Below are positions 24,717 through 33,125 of a stretch of DNA of 64,000 bases, one piece after another (position 1 is the first letter of the stretch; the number at the start of each line of letters is the position of its first letter). Below the pieces are notes generated by a model. It had not been told where the DNA came from and did no database searches. It saw only the letters and a program-made list of their open reading frames with translations. Location: assembly GCF_003020585.1 (NCBI RefSeq), contig NZ_PXUE01000002.1, forward strand, positions 124,001 through 188,000. The letters run 5' to 3'. The translations under genes were made by a program, and so were the position numbers. This DNA comes from Chryseobacterium aurantiacum. GTDB taxonomy: Bacteria > Bacteroidota > Bacteroidia > Flavobacteriales > Weeksellaceae.

Positions 24717-25763
24717 ATGATAACAATATTAAACGATAATTTTTCTCAGCTAAACGAACTTCTTCACGAAAAAACATTCAGTAAAATTTTCATTTTGGTA
24801 GATGAAAACACCCATGAATACTGCCTTCCTATACTTTTGGGAAATATGGAAACAGATCTTGGTTTTGAAATTCTTGAGATTGAAGCCGGAGAAGAAATGA
24901 AAAATATTCAAACCGCTAACCAGCTTTGGGAAATTCTTACAGAAATGCAGGCAGACAGAAAAGCATTGATTATCAATTTAGGAGGCGGTGTAATTACAGA
25001 TATGGGAGGTTTTGTAGCTTCTACATATAAAAGAGGAATACAGTTTATCAATATCCCTACTACCCTTTTATCCATGTGTGATGCTTCCATTGGAGGAAAA
25101 ACAGGTATTGACTTGATGCATTATAAAAACATGGTGGGAACATTTGCCTTCCCGGAGCAAATCTTCATTTATCCTAAATTTTTGGAAACCCTGCCTTTTA
25201 AAGAACTAAGAAGCGGATTTGCAGAAATGCTTAAACATGGACTAATTGCTGATAAGGCACACTGGAATCAATTGATTCAAATCCATAAACTTGATGTGGA
25301 AGCGGTAACCCCACATATTCAGACCTCCATGGATATCAAGCAGGAAGTGGTTGAAAAAGACTTCCATGAAAGCAATATCAGAAAAACGTTGAATTTTGGG
25401 CATACTATCGGGCACGCTGTAGAAAGCTTATGTTTACAACAAGGAAATCCTATCCTGCATGGAGAAGCTGTTGCCATGGGAATGATTTCAGAGGCTCATC
25501 TTGCTTATCTTGAAAACCTTATTTCAGAGGAAGATTCAAAGGCTATTATTGAAAATATTCAACGTTACTATCCTTATTTGGATATTAGTGATTTTACAGA
25601 TGAGGACATTACTGCTCTGCTTTTAAATGACAAAAAAAATATAGACAGCAAAATTAATTTCTCTTTGCTTTCAAGTATTGGTTCATGTTCTTATGACCAC
25701 GAATGCAGTCAAAAAAACATCATTGATTCTCTTCATTTTTACAGAAAATTGAATGACGCTTAA
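24717..25763 (+). CDS. aroB: 3-dehydroquinate synthase
   Basis: 348 residues. Second step of the shikimate pathway, converting DAHP to 3-dehydroquinate with NAD and a divalent metal. Diagnostic segments are NLGGGVITDMGGFVAS near residue 81 (nucleotide-binding), IPTTLLSMCDASIGGKTGID near 103, LRSGFAEMLKHGLI near 163, and LNFGHTIGHAVE near 224, including the metal-binding histidines. It is a single gene here, with no other aro genes nearby, and ends at a good terminator. Confidence 0.96.
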   Translation: MITILNDNFSQLNELLHEKTFSKIFILVDENTHEYCLPILLGNMETDLGFEILEIEAGEEMKNIQTANQLWEILTEMQADRKALIINLGGGVITDMGGFVASTYKRGIQFINIPTTLLSMCDASIGGKTGIDLMHYKNMVGTFAFPEQIFIYPKFLETLPFKELRSGFAEMLKHGLIADKAHWNQLIQIHKLDVEAVTPHIQTSMDIKQEVVEKDFHESNIRKTLNFGHTIGHAVESLCLQQGNPILHGEAVAMGMISEAHLAYLENLISEEDSKAIIENIQRYYPYLDISDFTDEDITALLLNDKKNIDSKINFSLLSSIGSCSYDHECSQKNIIDSLHFYRKLNDA

Positions 25764-25808
25764 TAAATATCTTTAACAAAATCTTATTATCAACAAGATA
25801 AAACAAAC

Positions 25809-25846
25809 AACAAACCCCACCTATTTAGTAAGTGGGGTTTGTTTAA
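25809..25846. terminator. Bidirectional terminator
   Basis: AACAAACCCCAC and GTGGGGTTTGTT pair perfectly over 12 bases around an 11-base loop, flanked by A and T runs. It separates convergent aroB and the S74 surface protein gene. Confidence 0.92.
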
Positions 25847-25869
25847 TTTTAATCCTGAAAGAAATATTT

Positions 25870-27726
25870 CTATTTTCCAGAGGAAGGTTCTAAGCGTTTT
25901 AAACGTTCTTCAAAAATAGCCTGTGTACGCTTCATTTCCATATTCGATTTCTTTAAAGCCTCATTTTCATTTTCTAAGACTTCTATTTTATTGGCCAATT
26001 CCTGAGTTGCAGAGATGTTCAGCATAGATAAAGCATCATAATCTACAGTTCTTAAGTCGGAGACTTCAGTTCCGTAAACAAAAAGCTTACCCTTAAGCGT
26101 TTTTCCAGCCAGATTTACTGTGATACTGTGAGGTGTACTGTTCTCTATTTCCAATATGGATTCTCCTGTTTCATCATATATTTTAAGAAATTGATCTTCT
26201 TTAGAAATAGCAATCCTTTTTTCAAAGGTAAAAACGTCTCCCTCCTGTTTTGCCAGCTGATAGATATTGGGAATAAAGGTCTTCACACCACTCTTACTGA
26301 CTGCCTGCGGATATACAGCCTCTACCTCCTGGGCAATTACCTTTTTAAATTCCTGATTACCATATAATGCCTTATCCTTCATACCGTAATTGGTGATGAT
26401 TAGCTTTCTTAAGGTGATTAAATCTTTTCCATTATCCGACCTACTCATGATATTTTTTATTCTTTTATCAGAAAAAAGAGACGTCTGTGCCACACTCAAT
26501 TTACCTACCGATATAATATTCCCATCCGCATAAATAGAGGTATTGGTATTGAAGGTACCTATATCATTAGTATAATTAGAATAAGTAGTGGGTGTTCCGT
26601 CAAAAGAACCTGAATCAGGACTTATTCCGTAATACGTAAGGCTTGTTACTGCCAGGGGCCATGCTGCAGTCTTTAATCTAATGTCCAGTGGGAACTTTGG
26701 AGTATTGGTTCCGATACCGATATTACCATTCTGGTCAATATTAATTCTCCTGTTTCCATCTCCATCGGCAATGATAATGTTATTTGAAAGTGAAGAAGAC
26801 AGTCCGCTTACATTGGCGCCGATAATCGTATTTGATTTCCCGGAAACAAGACCTGCACCCGCACGGAAACCTATGAAAGTGTTATAATTATTCATCGTAT
26901 TCAAATTATATCCTGCAGATCCCCCAATAGCCGTATTTCCCCTACCACCAGGAAGCATCCGTAAAGCATCTCCTCCTATTCCTATATTGTCGTCCCCGGA
27001 GACAAGCTCACGAAGAGAACTAGCCCCAATGCCAACATTCCCTATTGTGCTTTTAGCAGAAAAAAGTGAAAAATAGCCGTTGGCAACATTATTATTTCCA
27101 TCCAGATTCGAATATAAAGCCCTGTAGCCATAACCTGTATTTTGTATCCCAGATTTATTGTTGCTCAACACTTCTGCCCCAATAGCTGTATTCATGCTTC
27201 CTGTGGTATTCGAAATTAAATTATTCACTCCTACCGCAGTATTGTTTAATCCTATTGTATTAGCTGTTAAACTGTTGACTCCAAAGATCGTGTTGGTTGT
27301 ATTTAATACACCAGATACAATATTATTTCTTTTAAAAATAACATCTACATTATCAGAAGTTCCTATAAAATTAACTCCATTCACCATACCCGAGTTTCCG
27401 GTAAGGCTCCATCCAGTCATTACAATAGGTTTAAGGTCATCCAATACTTTTGTCCATCGTCCTGCCGTTGTGCTCCAATAATAATAACCCGGAAAAACAT
27501 CGTTTACCGCAGCTGTATTGTAAATCATTAAAGAATTGGCGGGTAATGGTATTGTAACAGTATCTGAACTACCCGTTAGTGCAATTCTAGGAATTAAAAG
27601 GCCTTTGTTGGACCCCATAATCTCAAGTACTGATGATGGACTTGGTGTTGTTGTATTGATTCCCACCTGAGCTTGGAAACTGTTTTCAAAAATAAGGAAT
27701 AACAGCAGCAGGGTACATTTTTTCAT
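25870..27726 (-). CDS. Surface protein with head-repeat region and C-terminal S74 chaperone domain
   Basis: 618 residues. Signal peptide at 1-19 (cleavage before QVGINTTTPS). Residues 20-100 contain the QVGIGTTTP-like start typical of Bacteroidota exported proteins. Residues 150-340 are glycine/asparagine-rich repeats of the NTAIG / NIGIG type, like trimeric adhesin head repeats. Residues 415-530 form an S74 intramolecular chaperone domain (SDKRIKNIMSR), and the last 45 residues are a coiled coil (VLENENEALKKSNMEMK). S74 domains trimerise fibres and cut themselves off. No phage genes are nearby, so a cell-surface trimeric fibre or adhesin is more likely than a tail fibre. Confidence 0.85.
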   Translation of the reverse strand: MKKCTLLLLFLIFENSFQAQVGINTTTPSPSSVLEIMGSNKGLLIPRIALTGSSDTVTIPLPANSLMIYNTAAVNDVFPGYYYWSTTAGRWTKVLDDLKPIVMTGWSLTGNSGMVNGVNFIGTSDNVDVIFKRNNIVSGVLNTTNTIFGVNSLTANTIGLNNTAVGVNNLISNTTGSMNTAIGAEVLSNNKSGIQNTGYGYRALYSNLDGNNNVANGYFSLFSAKSTIGNVGIGASSLRELVSGDDNIGIGGDALRMLPGGRGNTAIGGSAGYNLNTMNNYNTFIGFRAGAGLVSGKSNTIIGANVSGLSSSLSNNIIIADGDGNRRINIDQNGNIGIGTNTPKFPLDIRLKTAAWPLAVTSLTYYGISPDSGSFDGTPTTYSNYTNDIGTFNTNTSIYADGNIISVGKLSVAQTSLFSDKRIKNIMSRSDNGKDLITLRKLIITNYGMKDKALYGNQEFKKVIAQEVEAVYPQAVSKSGVKTFIPNIYQLAKQEGDVFTFEKRIAISKEDQFLKIYDETGESILEIENSTPHSITVNLAGKTLKGKLFVYGTEVSDLRTVDYDALSMLNISATQELANKIEVLENENEALKKSNMEMKRTQAIFEERLKRLEPSSGK

Positions 27727-28131
27727 GTTGTAATAGTTAAGGAATTCTTACAAAATTCATGAGCCTTTTGTAGGGTATCAGATTATAATTTTATAAGGAA
27801 TACAAAATTAATAAAGAAAACGAGATGGATAAGGTTGATTTAATAGAATATTGTTTTATTAATTTTAATCCTAAGCAAAAATTATGAACACTGCAGATCT
27901 GAAATTTTGCATTTTTAAAGCCAATAATTTTATAAAAAATGAATGATTCCTAGAATAAATTTGATTAATCACTCATTTTTTCAATCCTTTTTTTGACAAA
28001 ATTGTCAATTTAGATATCTTCTAAACAAATGTTTATTTGAATTTTTAATAAATTGAAAATCAGGAATATAATATTAAAACCACTTATCTGTCAAGTATTT
28101 TTTTCATTTATTTTGAGGGTGAAAAATATTT
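27727..28131. other. Gene-free upstream region of the outer-membrane protein cluster
   Basis: No credible coding frame. It contains the start region of the S74 protein gene and, at 27993-28008, an inverted repeat TTGACA-AAAT-TGTCAA about 140 bases in front of the first -24/-12 promoter. That distance is common for enhancer-protein binding sites, but only one copy was seen and no matching site was found at the other promoters. Confidence 0.5.
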
Positions 28132-28148
28132 TTGGCAAGCAATTTGAA
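28132..28148 (+). promoter_or_regulatory. -24/-12 (sigma-54 type) promoter, OMP gene 1
   Basis: TTGGCAAGCAATTTGAA. GG (28134-28135) and GA (28146-28147) are separated by exactly ten bases, as in RpoN promoters. There is no TA at the proper place for the sigma-A -7 box. The start codon is about 80 bases downstream. Confidence 0.65.
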
Positions 28149-28229
28149 AGATACTCTGCGTTCTACAGAAATGTGAACAAGTAGTAAAATTTAAAATTAA
28201 GAAAGAGTAAAATTAAAAAAATTAAAGTT

Positions 28230-28859
28230 ATGAAAAAGTTAATTTTAGGATTAGCAGTAACTGCAGGAACATTAGCGTTCGCTCAACAAACGCCTTCTTC
28301 TAATCCGGTAACATTTGGGGTGAAAGGAGGAATGAACGTATCTTCACTTTCAAAAGATAGTGGTTTAGATGACCAAAAATCTAAAATAGGATTTAATGCA
28401 GGTGTATTTGCTAACATTCCGGTAGCCGCTTCATTCAGCATCCAACCGGAGGTATTGTACTCACAGTATGGTAACAAATCAAACTTTACAGCTTTGGGAA
28501 CAAAATATTCAGCTTCTACCAAGTTAGATTATATCGCAGTACCGGTAATGTTCCAGTATAACGCCCTTCCAAACCTTTATTTAGAGGCTGGTCCGGAATT
28601 CGGTTTCATGGTAAGTGCTAAAAATAAATTGAAAAATGAATCTAACGGAGATTCTTCTACCTCAGACAATTACAAAGACAACTTCAATACATTCAACTTT
28701 GGAATTGGTCTTGGTGCAGGATACTATTTCACTCCAAACCTAGGAATTACAGCTAGATATGTTGCAGGTTTAACAGATATTGCTAAAAACAGACCTAGTG
28801 GATCTGATGCTGTCAGAAACAATGTATTCCAAGTAGGATTAGCTTATAAATTTAAATAA
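28230..28859 (+). CDS. Outer-membrane beta-barrel protein, OMP paralog 1
   Basis: 209 residues, with signal peptide MKKLILGLAVTAGTLAFAQ and a barrel of about eight strands of the small bacteroidal OMP_b-brl family. Conserved in all four paralogs: GVKGGMN / FGLKAGLN start of strand 1, GFNAGVFANIPVA, FSIQPEVLYS, YIAVPVMFQYN, LPNLYLEAGPEFG, FNFGIGLGAGYYFT and a final QVGLAYKFK ending in an aromatic residue for BAM recognition. No pore substrate is known. Single gene with its own sigma-54-type promoter and terminator. Confidence 0.9.
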   Translation: MKKLILGLAVTAGTLAFAQQTPSSNPVTFGVKGGMNVSSLSKDSGLDDQKSKIGFNAGVFANIPVAASFSIQPEVLYSQYGNKSNFTALGTKYSASTKLDYIAVPVMFQYNALPNLYLEAGPEFGFMVSAKNKLKNESNGDSSTSDNYKDNFNTFNFGIGLGAGYYFTPNLGITARYVAGLTDIAKNRPSGSDAVRNNVFQVGLAYKFK

Positions 28860-28894
28860 GCTTCCATACATTCACTAACAAATTTTATATTCAA

Positions 28895-28931
28895 TAAAAA
28901 AGATCAGATTATTTTTAATCTGGTCTTTTTT
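28895..28931 (+). terminator. Terminator of OMP gene 1
   Basis: AAAAGATCAGATT and AATCTGGTCTTTT pair around a short loop (one G-T pair), followed by a T run. Confidence 0.88.
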
Positions 28932-29075
28932 ATTTTAATAACTTAAAGAATGTTAAAAAATATTCTTCCTGCTTTTAAAGAATAATAAAAAAGAATATAA
29001 GAAAATACGCACAAATAACTTATATACATACATATACATAAGTAAATAGGCTAACAAAATTAGATACCACACTCT

Positions 29076-29092
29076 TTGGCACGCCGTTTGAT
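29076..29092 (+). promoter_or_regulatory. -24/-12 (sigma-54 type) promoter, OMP gene 2
   Basis: TTGGCACGCCGTTTGAT is the closest of the set to the RpoN consensus (TGGCACG). GG at 29078-29079 and GA at 29090-29091 are ten bases apart. The ATG at 29141 is 49 bases downstream. Confidence 0.72.
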
Positions 29093-29140
29093 TATAATCA
29101 AAATGTTAAATAAAACTTAAAAACTATTAAATATAAACTT

Positions 29141-29731
29141 ATGAAAAAGATTTTTTTAGGCCTAGCATTAGTAGCAGGTACTTTCACTTTTGCACAGAAA
29201 ACTTCTAGTAATACAGCTTCTTCATCTCCAATTAGATTTGGTTTAAAAGCTGGTCTTAATGTTTCTAGCCTTACTGAAAGTGGTTGGAATTCAAAAGCTG
29301 GATTTTATGGTGGTGTATTTGCTAACATTCCAGTAGCTCAGGATTTCTCTGTTCAACCGGAGGTATTATACAGCGGAATGGGAGCAAAAGCAAAATCTAA
29401 TAGTGATGTAAAAGCTAATCTTGATTATATTGCAGTACCGGTAATGTTACAGTACAATGCACTTCCTAACCTATACTTAGAAGCAGGTCCTCAATTCGGA
29501 TTCCTGGTAAGTGCTAAAGCAAAATATCAGTCTAATTCTGTAGATATTAAAGACGGAACTAAAACTTTTGATTTCGGACTTGGTCTTGGAGCAGGTTACT
29601 ACTTCACTCAGAATATCGGAGTTAACGTAAGATATGTTGCAGGTTTAACAGACATCGCAAAAGACAGACCTAGTGGTTCAGACTCTAACAAAAATGGAGC
29701 GTTCCAAGTTGGTTTAGCTTACAAATTCTAA
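29141..29731 (+). CDS. Outer-membrane beta-barrel protein, OMP paralog 2
   Basis: 196 residues, closest to paralog 1 (28230): the segments GLKAGLNVSSL, GGVFANIPVAQDFSVQPEVLYS, YIAVPVMLQYNALPNLYLEAGPQFG and RYVAGLTDIAKDRPSGSD are nearly shared, so this is a recent duplication. It has signal peptide MKKIFLGLALVAGTFTFAQ and ends YKF with a terminal aromatic. Shorter loops account for the smaller size. Confidence 0.9.
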   Translation: MKKIFLGLALVAGTFTFAQKTSSNTASSSPIRFGLKAGLNVSSLTESGWNSKAGFYGGVFANIPVAQDFSVQPEVLYSGMGAKAKSNSDVKANLDYIAVPVMLQYNALPNLYLEAGPQFGFLVSAKAKYQSNSVDIKDGTKTFDFGLGLGAGYYFTQNIGVNVRYVAGLTDIAKDRPSGSDSNKNGAFQVGLAYKF

Positions 29732-29753
29732 GCTTACACTTAACAAATTATAG

Positions 29754-29786
29754 AAACCGGATTAAATATTTAATCCGGTTTTTTTA
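29754..29786 (+). terminator. Terminator of OMP gene 2
   Basis: AAACCGGATTAAA and TTTAATCCGGTTT are perfectly complementary, followed by a T run. Confidence 0.92.
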
Positions 29787-29809
29787 TTTAAAATATTCAT
29801 TGAACATTT

Positions 29810-29827
29810 TTTGGCAAGAAATTTGCC
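29810..29827 (+). promoter_or_regulatory. Orphan -24/-12 (sigma-54 type) promoter
   Basis: TTGGCAAGAAATTTGCC. GG at 29813-29814 and GC at 29825-29826 are ten bases apart. It lies more than 300 bases before the next gene (30131), which has its own copy of the motif, so this one appears to serve the non-coding stretch that follows. Confidence 0.6.
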
Positions 29828-29837
29828 TACTATGTAC

Positions 29838-30050
29838 TGATTGTATCCCAATTCGAAATATTTCCACTCAACAGTTTCTGTGTTATAGTGAATTGTATTT
29901 GATTCATTAAAAATCAAATATTAATTTAAATCATTTTAATACATTCTACTGAAAGTGGGATTAAAAGTAAGGATACATCTCAATAAATAGAATACATTTT
30001 GATTTCAATAGAAAAAGTCAGGTTTACTTGTTAAATCTGACTTTTTCGCT
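29838..30050 (+). ncRNA. Candidate small RNA between orphan promoter and terminator
   Basis: A stretch of about 210 bases begins at the expected start point of the orphan -24/-12 promoter and ends with the perfect terminator at 30012-30046. I found no open frame of useful length with OMP features. It could be a regulatory RNA or the remains of a lost OMP paralog. The boundaries are estimated from the promoter and terminator only. Confidence 0.4.
30012..30050 (+). terminator. Terminator of the orphan transcript
   Basis: AAAAAGTCAG and CTGACTTTTT pair perfectly and the stem continues inward for five more bases (one G-T pair), loop CTTGT. It lies upstream of the -24/-12 promoter of OMP gene 3. 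Confidence 0.9.
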
Positions 30051-30079
30051 TTTGTAGGACTTTTGTCAGTTTCCTTTAT

Positions 30080-30096
30080 TTGGCGAAAATTTTGCT
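30080..30096 (+). promoter_or_regulatory. -24/-12 (sigma-54 type) promoter, OMP gene 3
   Basis: TTGGCGAAAATTTTGCT. GG at 30082-30083 and GC at 30094-30095 are ten bases apart. The ATG at 30131 follows after 35 bases. Confidence 0.65.
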
Positions 30097-30130
30097 TCAA
30101 TTATGGGAATTAAATTAAAACTTAAAAATC

Positions 30131-30829
30131 ATGAGAAAACTCTTTATGGGGTTGGCATTCGCTGGATGCCTTTTTGTAAATGCACAGGAAAAAGTTAAAT
30201 CATCATCTCCTATTACATTTGGTGTTAAAGCAGGATTCAATGCTTCTACAGTTACCAGCAATGACAGTTACAATTATGATAACAATGAGAAACTGAAGCC
30301 TGGTTTTAATGCAGGGGTATTTGTAAATATTCCGGTAGCTGAGAAATTCAGTATTCAGCCTGAACTTCTTTTCAGTCAGTTAGGATCAAAAACTGAGGAT
30401 TACCTTAATTTTGGTTCAAATGACCATAGATACAGAAGAACATCTACTTATACAACAAACTTCAATTATTTGGTTCTTCCTGTAATGGTTCAGTACAATA
30501 TTCTTCCTCAGCTTTATGTAGAGGCCGGTCCTGAGTTCGGATTATTGCTTGGCGGGAAATCAAAAGGAGATTTCACTGTTACAGAATCAATAGGAAGCCA
30601 AACAAATACATATTCTGATAGCTTTTCCAATAAAATACCAAAGGAGCTTTATAACAAATTCAATTTTGGGATAGGCATTGGTGCAGGATATTACTTTACT
30701 CAAAGCTTTGGAGTGACTGCAAGATTTACTGCAGGTCTTACAGGTCTATTAAAGAATGACATCTCAGAAAATGATAACAAATCAAGAAATAATGCTATTC
30801 AGGTTGGAGTAGCCTATAAGTTCAAATAG
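30131..30829 (+). CDS. Outer-membrane beta-barrel protein, OMP paralog 3
   Basis: 232 residues, the more divergent barrel of the set. It has signal peptide MRKLFMGLAFAGCLFVNAQ and shares FGVKAGFNAS, GFNAGVFVNIPVAEKFSIQPELLFS, YLVLPVMVQYNILPQLYVEAGPEFG and FNFGIGIGAGYYFT with the others. The extra length lies in extracellular loops (residues 45-60, 95-110, 150-180), which are rich in Ser, Asn, Tyr and Asp, as expected for surface-exposed variable parts. Ends YKFK. Confidence 0.9.
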   Translation: MRKLFMGLAFAGCLFVNAQEKVKSSSPITFGVKAGFNASTVTSNDSYNYDNNEKLKPGFNAGVFVNIPVAEKFSIQPELLFSQLGSKTEDYLNFGSNDHRYRRTSTYTTNFNYLVLPVMVQYNILPQLYVEAGPEFGLLLGGKSKGDFTVTESIGSQTNTYSDSFSNKIPKELYNKFNFGIGIGAGYYFTQSFGVTARFTAGLTGLLKNDISENDNKSRNNAIQVGVAYKFK

Positions 30830-30853
30830 AAATATTTATTCTTCTTTAGATGA

Positions 30854-30886
30854 ATGTCGGACTATTTTTTAGTTCGACATTTTTAT
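30854..30886 (+). terminator. Terminator of OMP gene 3
   Basis: ATGTCGGACT and AGTTCGACAT pair (one G-T) across a T-rich loop, followed by a T run. Confidence 0.82.
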
Positions 30887-31142
30887 TGGGAAGAGATTCT
30901 TAGAAATTTTTATTGTTTTTTCTTAATTCGTTTAAAAAATAAAGAATATTTAAGAGATTGATCTAATAAATTTAACCAATATTCCGGTTAAGAAATTATC
31001 ACCAAATGAACTAAATTTAACATAAATTTTATCATAAATATTCCATATATGTTGATATATTTTAGAAAGTACAGGAGAGAATAGTTATTTTTTTACTTGT
31101 AAAAACCGCTACAAAACCTTTGTTAATCAAGGTTTTTTAAGT

Positions 31143-31160
31143 TTGGCAAGCATTTTGCAA
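31143..31160 (+). promoter_or_regulatory. -24/-12 (sigma-54 type) promoter, OMP gene 4
   Basis: TTGGCAAGCATTTTGCA. GG at 31145-31146 and GC at 31157-31158 are ten bases apart, with the TTGCA ending of the RpoN consensus. Confidence 0.7.
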
Positions 31161-31226
31161 AATAAACCGCAAGTGATTGAAAAATCATTTAAAGTAGTAA
31201 ACAGTAAAATTAAAAAAAATAAAATT

Positions 31227-31928
31227 ATGAAGAAGTTATTTTTAGGACTGGCTTTAACAGCTGGGACATTAGCCTTTGCACAAGAAACAACAACAGTTAA
31301 TACATCTCCTCTTAAAAAAGACGCTCAACCTGTAAGATTTGGTATTAAAGCCGGAGGTAACTCTGCTTATTTCAGCCAGCAACAATTTGGTATGAACAGC
31401 CAGAAATTAGGTTTTCATGCAGGTGCTTTTGTGAACATTCCAATCTCTAAGCACTTCAGCTTCCAACCTGAGGTATTATATAACCAAATGGGTTCAAGAG
31501 ATGTAATCTCTTCTTTAGAAACTGATAACGGTACTACCAATGTAAAAACTAAATTACAGGATAAAGTAACAATGAACTATATCTCTGTCCCTTTGATGGT
31601 TCAGATGAGACCTACAGAGAAGTTCTATGTTGAAGCTGGACCTGAATTCAGTTATTTCATTAATGGTAAAAATAAGGGAGAAGCTACTGTAGCAAGCACT
31701 ACAGGAGGTATTACAACTACCACTACAAGCTCTCACTCTGAGGATATCGAAAAAGACCAGATTAATAAATTCAACTTTGGTTTAGGTCTTGGTTTAGGGT
31801 ATGATATTACTTCTAACATCGGTATCAACGCAAGATATGTAAATAGCTTGACAAAGATTGACAAGAGCAGACCGGCTGCTGAAAACAATAACAGAGTTTT
31901 CCAGTTAGGTGTGAACTATAAGTTCTAA
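31227..31928 (+). CDS. Outer-membrane beta-barrel protein, OMP paralog 4
   Basis: 233 residues from the ATG at 31227. The frame is open back to a TTG at 31143, but that TTG lies inside the promoter motif and the ATG gives a signal peptide (MKKLFLGLALTAGTLAFAQ) nearly identical to that of paralog 1. Conserved segments: FGIKAGGNSAYFS, GFHAGAFVNIPISKHFSFQPEVLYN, YISVPLMVQM, KFYVEAGPEFSYF and FNFGLGLGLGYD. A Thr/Ser-rich loop (residues 160-178, TTGGITTTTTSSHSE) is probably surface-exposed. Ends in NYKF. Confidence 0.9.
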   Translation: MKKLFLGLALTAGTLAFAQETTTVNTSPLKKDAQPVRFGIKAGGNSAYFSQQQFGMNSQKLGFHAGAFVNIPISKHFSFQPEVLYNQMGSRDVISSLETDNGTTNVKTKLQDKVTMNYISVPLMVQMRPTEKFYVEAGPEFSYFINGKNKGEATVASTTGGITTTTTSSHSEDIEKDQINKFNFGLGLGLGYDITSNIGINARYVNSLTKIDKSRPAAENNNRVFQLGVNYKF

Positions 31929-31978
31929 TAAGAAATAAACCAATTTTTTAACTCCAGATGCAGATTTCTGCATTGATA

Positions 31979-32020
31979 AAATAGCCGAAAGATTTTTTCT
32001 TTCGGCTATTTATTTTTTAA
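31979..32020. terminator. Terminator of OMP gene 4
   Basis: ATAGCCGAAAGA and TCTTTCGGCTAT pair perfectly, followed by a T-rich tail; the A run to the left lets it also serve the convergent glycerophosphodiesterase gene. Confidence 0.9.
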
Positions 32021-32035
32021 GGAAAATGTAAAGAA

Positions 32036-32983
32036 CTATTGGAATATTCTAGGATCATCACTGATTACTCCGTCTATTCTCATATCTTTTAATTCTTGTA
32101 ATCTTTCTTTTGTATTAACAGTCCATGGGATCACTTTCATGCCTAGTGCATGACATTCCTTTACAAGTTTGGGAGTAACAAGTGTATGATCCGGACTGTA
32201 TATAGTTGGAGTAAAACTTAGAAATTTCATATCTCCTGCTACACCACTCAAATGATCCGGATATAGCTTGAATTTCTCCGTAGGTATATTTTTGAAGTAA
32301 GCCTGCTGCTGAGCCAATTTTTTATCATCAACTTTTTCCACCAATAAGGCAGTCATAATTTCAGGGTATTCTTTATGAATAATCTCCAGGGTTCTGGGAT
32401 CAAAAGATTGAATAATTACCCGATCCTGAATCTTTTTCGCCAAAATAATTTTCATCATCAGGTCTACAAATTCTTTTGGTTCCGGATGGAGAATATTATC
32501 AGAGAAAGGGCGTGTTTTGGTTTCAATATTATAAAAAGGCAGAGGTCTTTTCAGTTCACGAGAATAAGCCTCACACGCCTCTATTACTTCAGAAAAAAGA
32601 GGTTTTTTAGCTTTCATCTTCTTCTGATCAGGATAATTATTAAGCTTCTTCATCCCAACATCAAATGTTTGAATCTTTGCATAGGGCATATCATAAATTT
32701 TATAGTAAAAACCGGAGTCTTTTGGAATATAGGTGCCGTCCTGCTTTGTTATTAATTCCGGAGAAAGGAAAGAATCATGGGAAAGGATTACCTGTTTATC
32801 CCTTGTTATAGCCAGATCCATTTCCAATGTCGTAATATTCATTTTTAAGGCATTCTCCATTGCCGGAATTGTATTTTCAGGATAGAGAGATTTTCCTCCA
32901 CGATGGGCTTGCTTATCGAAAGACTGGGAGAAGTAAAATTGGGTACATACAAGAAAAAGACCTGTAAGAAATATATTTTTCAT
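32036..32983 (-). CDS. Exported glycerophosphodiester phosphodiesterase
   Basis: 315 residues with signal peptide MKNIFLTGLFLVCTQFYFSQ. The GDPD motif HRGG is at 27-30 and ENT at 36-38; metal-binding E and D follow in TLEMDLAITRD, and a catalytic histidine in LSHDS. The TIM barrel continues to DGVISDDP near the end. It hydrolyses glycerophosphodiesters from phospholipid breakdown to glycerol-3-phosphate in the periplasm. Single gene. Confidence 0.93.
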   Translation of the reverse strand: MKNIFLTGLFLVCTQFYFSQSFDKQAHRGGKSLYPENTIPAMENALKMNITTLEMDLAITRDKQVILSHDSFLSPELITKQDGTYIPKDSGFYYKIYDMPYAKIQTFDVGMKKLNNYPDQKKMKAKKPLFSEVIEACEAYSRELKRPLPFYNIETKTRPFSDNILHPEPKEFVDLMMKIILAKKIQDRVIIQSFDPRTLEIIHKEYPEIMTALLVEKVDDKKLAQQQAYFKNIPTEKFKLYPDHLSGVAGDMKFLSFTPTIYSPDHTLVTPKLVKECHALGMKVIPWTVNTKERLQELKDMRIDGVISDDPRIFQ

Positions 32984-33073
32984 ATTCTGAAGCTTTAATC
33001 TTACAAAATTAAAACTTGCATGTATACTATATAATACATGAATATTAAGGTTCTGCTATATTTGGTTTTAATG

Positions 33074-33110
33074 AAAAAGAGCCAGGCATAACCTGACTCT
33101 TTTTTGTTTT
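33074..33110. terminator. Terminator of the purF transcript
   Basis: AAAAAGAGCCAGG and CCTGACTCTTTTT pair (one mismatch) with A and T runs outside; used on the minus strand by purF. Confidence 0.82.
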
Positions 33111-33125
33111 TATTTTAGTAAAGAA

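Noticed and set aside
25870..27726. Prophage tail-fibre region
   Set aside because: No other phage gene or attachment site is visible nearby and the protein has a signal peptide.
31143..31226. TTG start giving OMP paralog 4 a longer N-terminus
   Set aside because: The TTG lies in the -24/-12 promoter; the ATG at 31227 gives the shared signal peptide.
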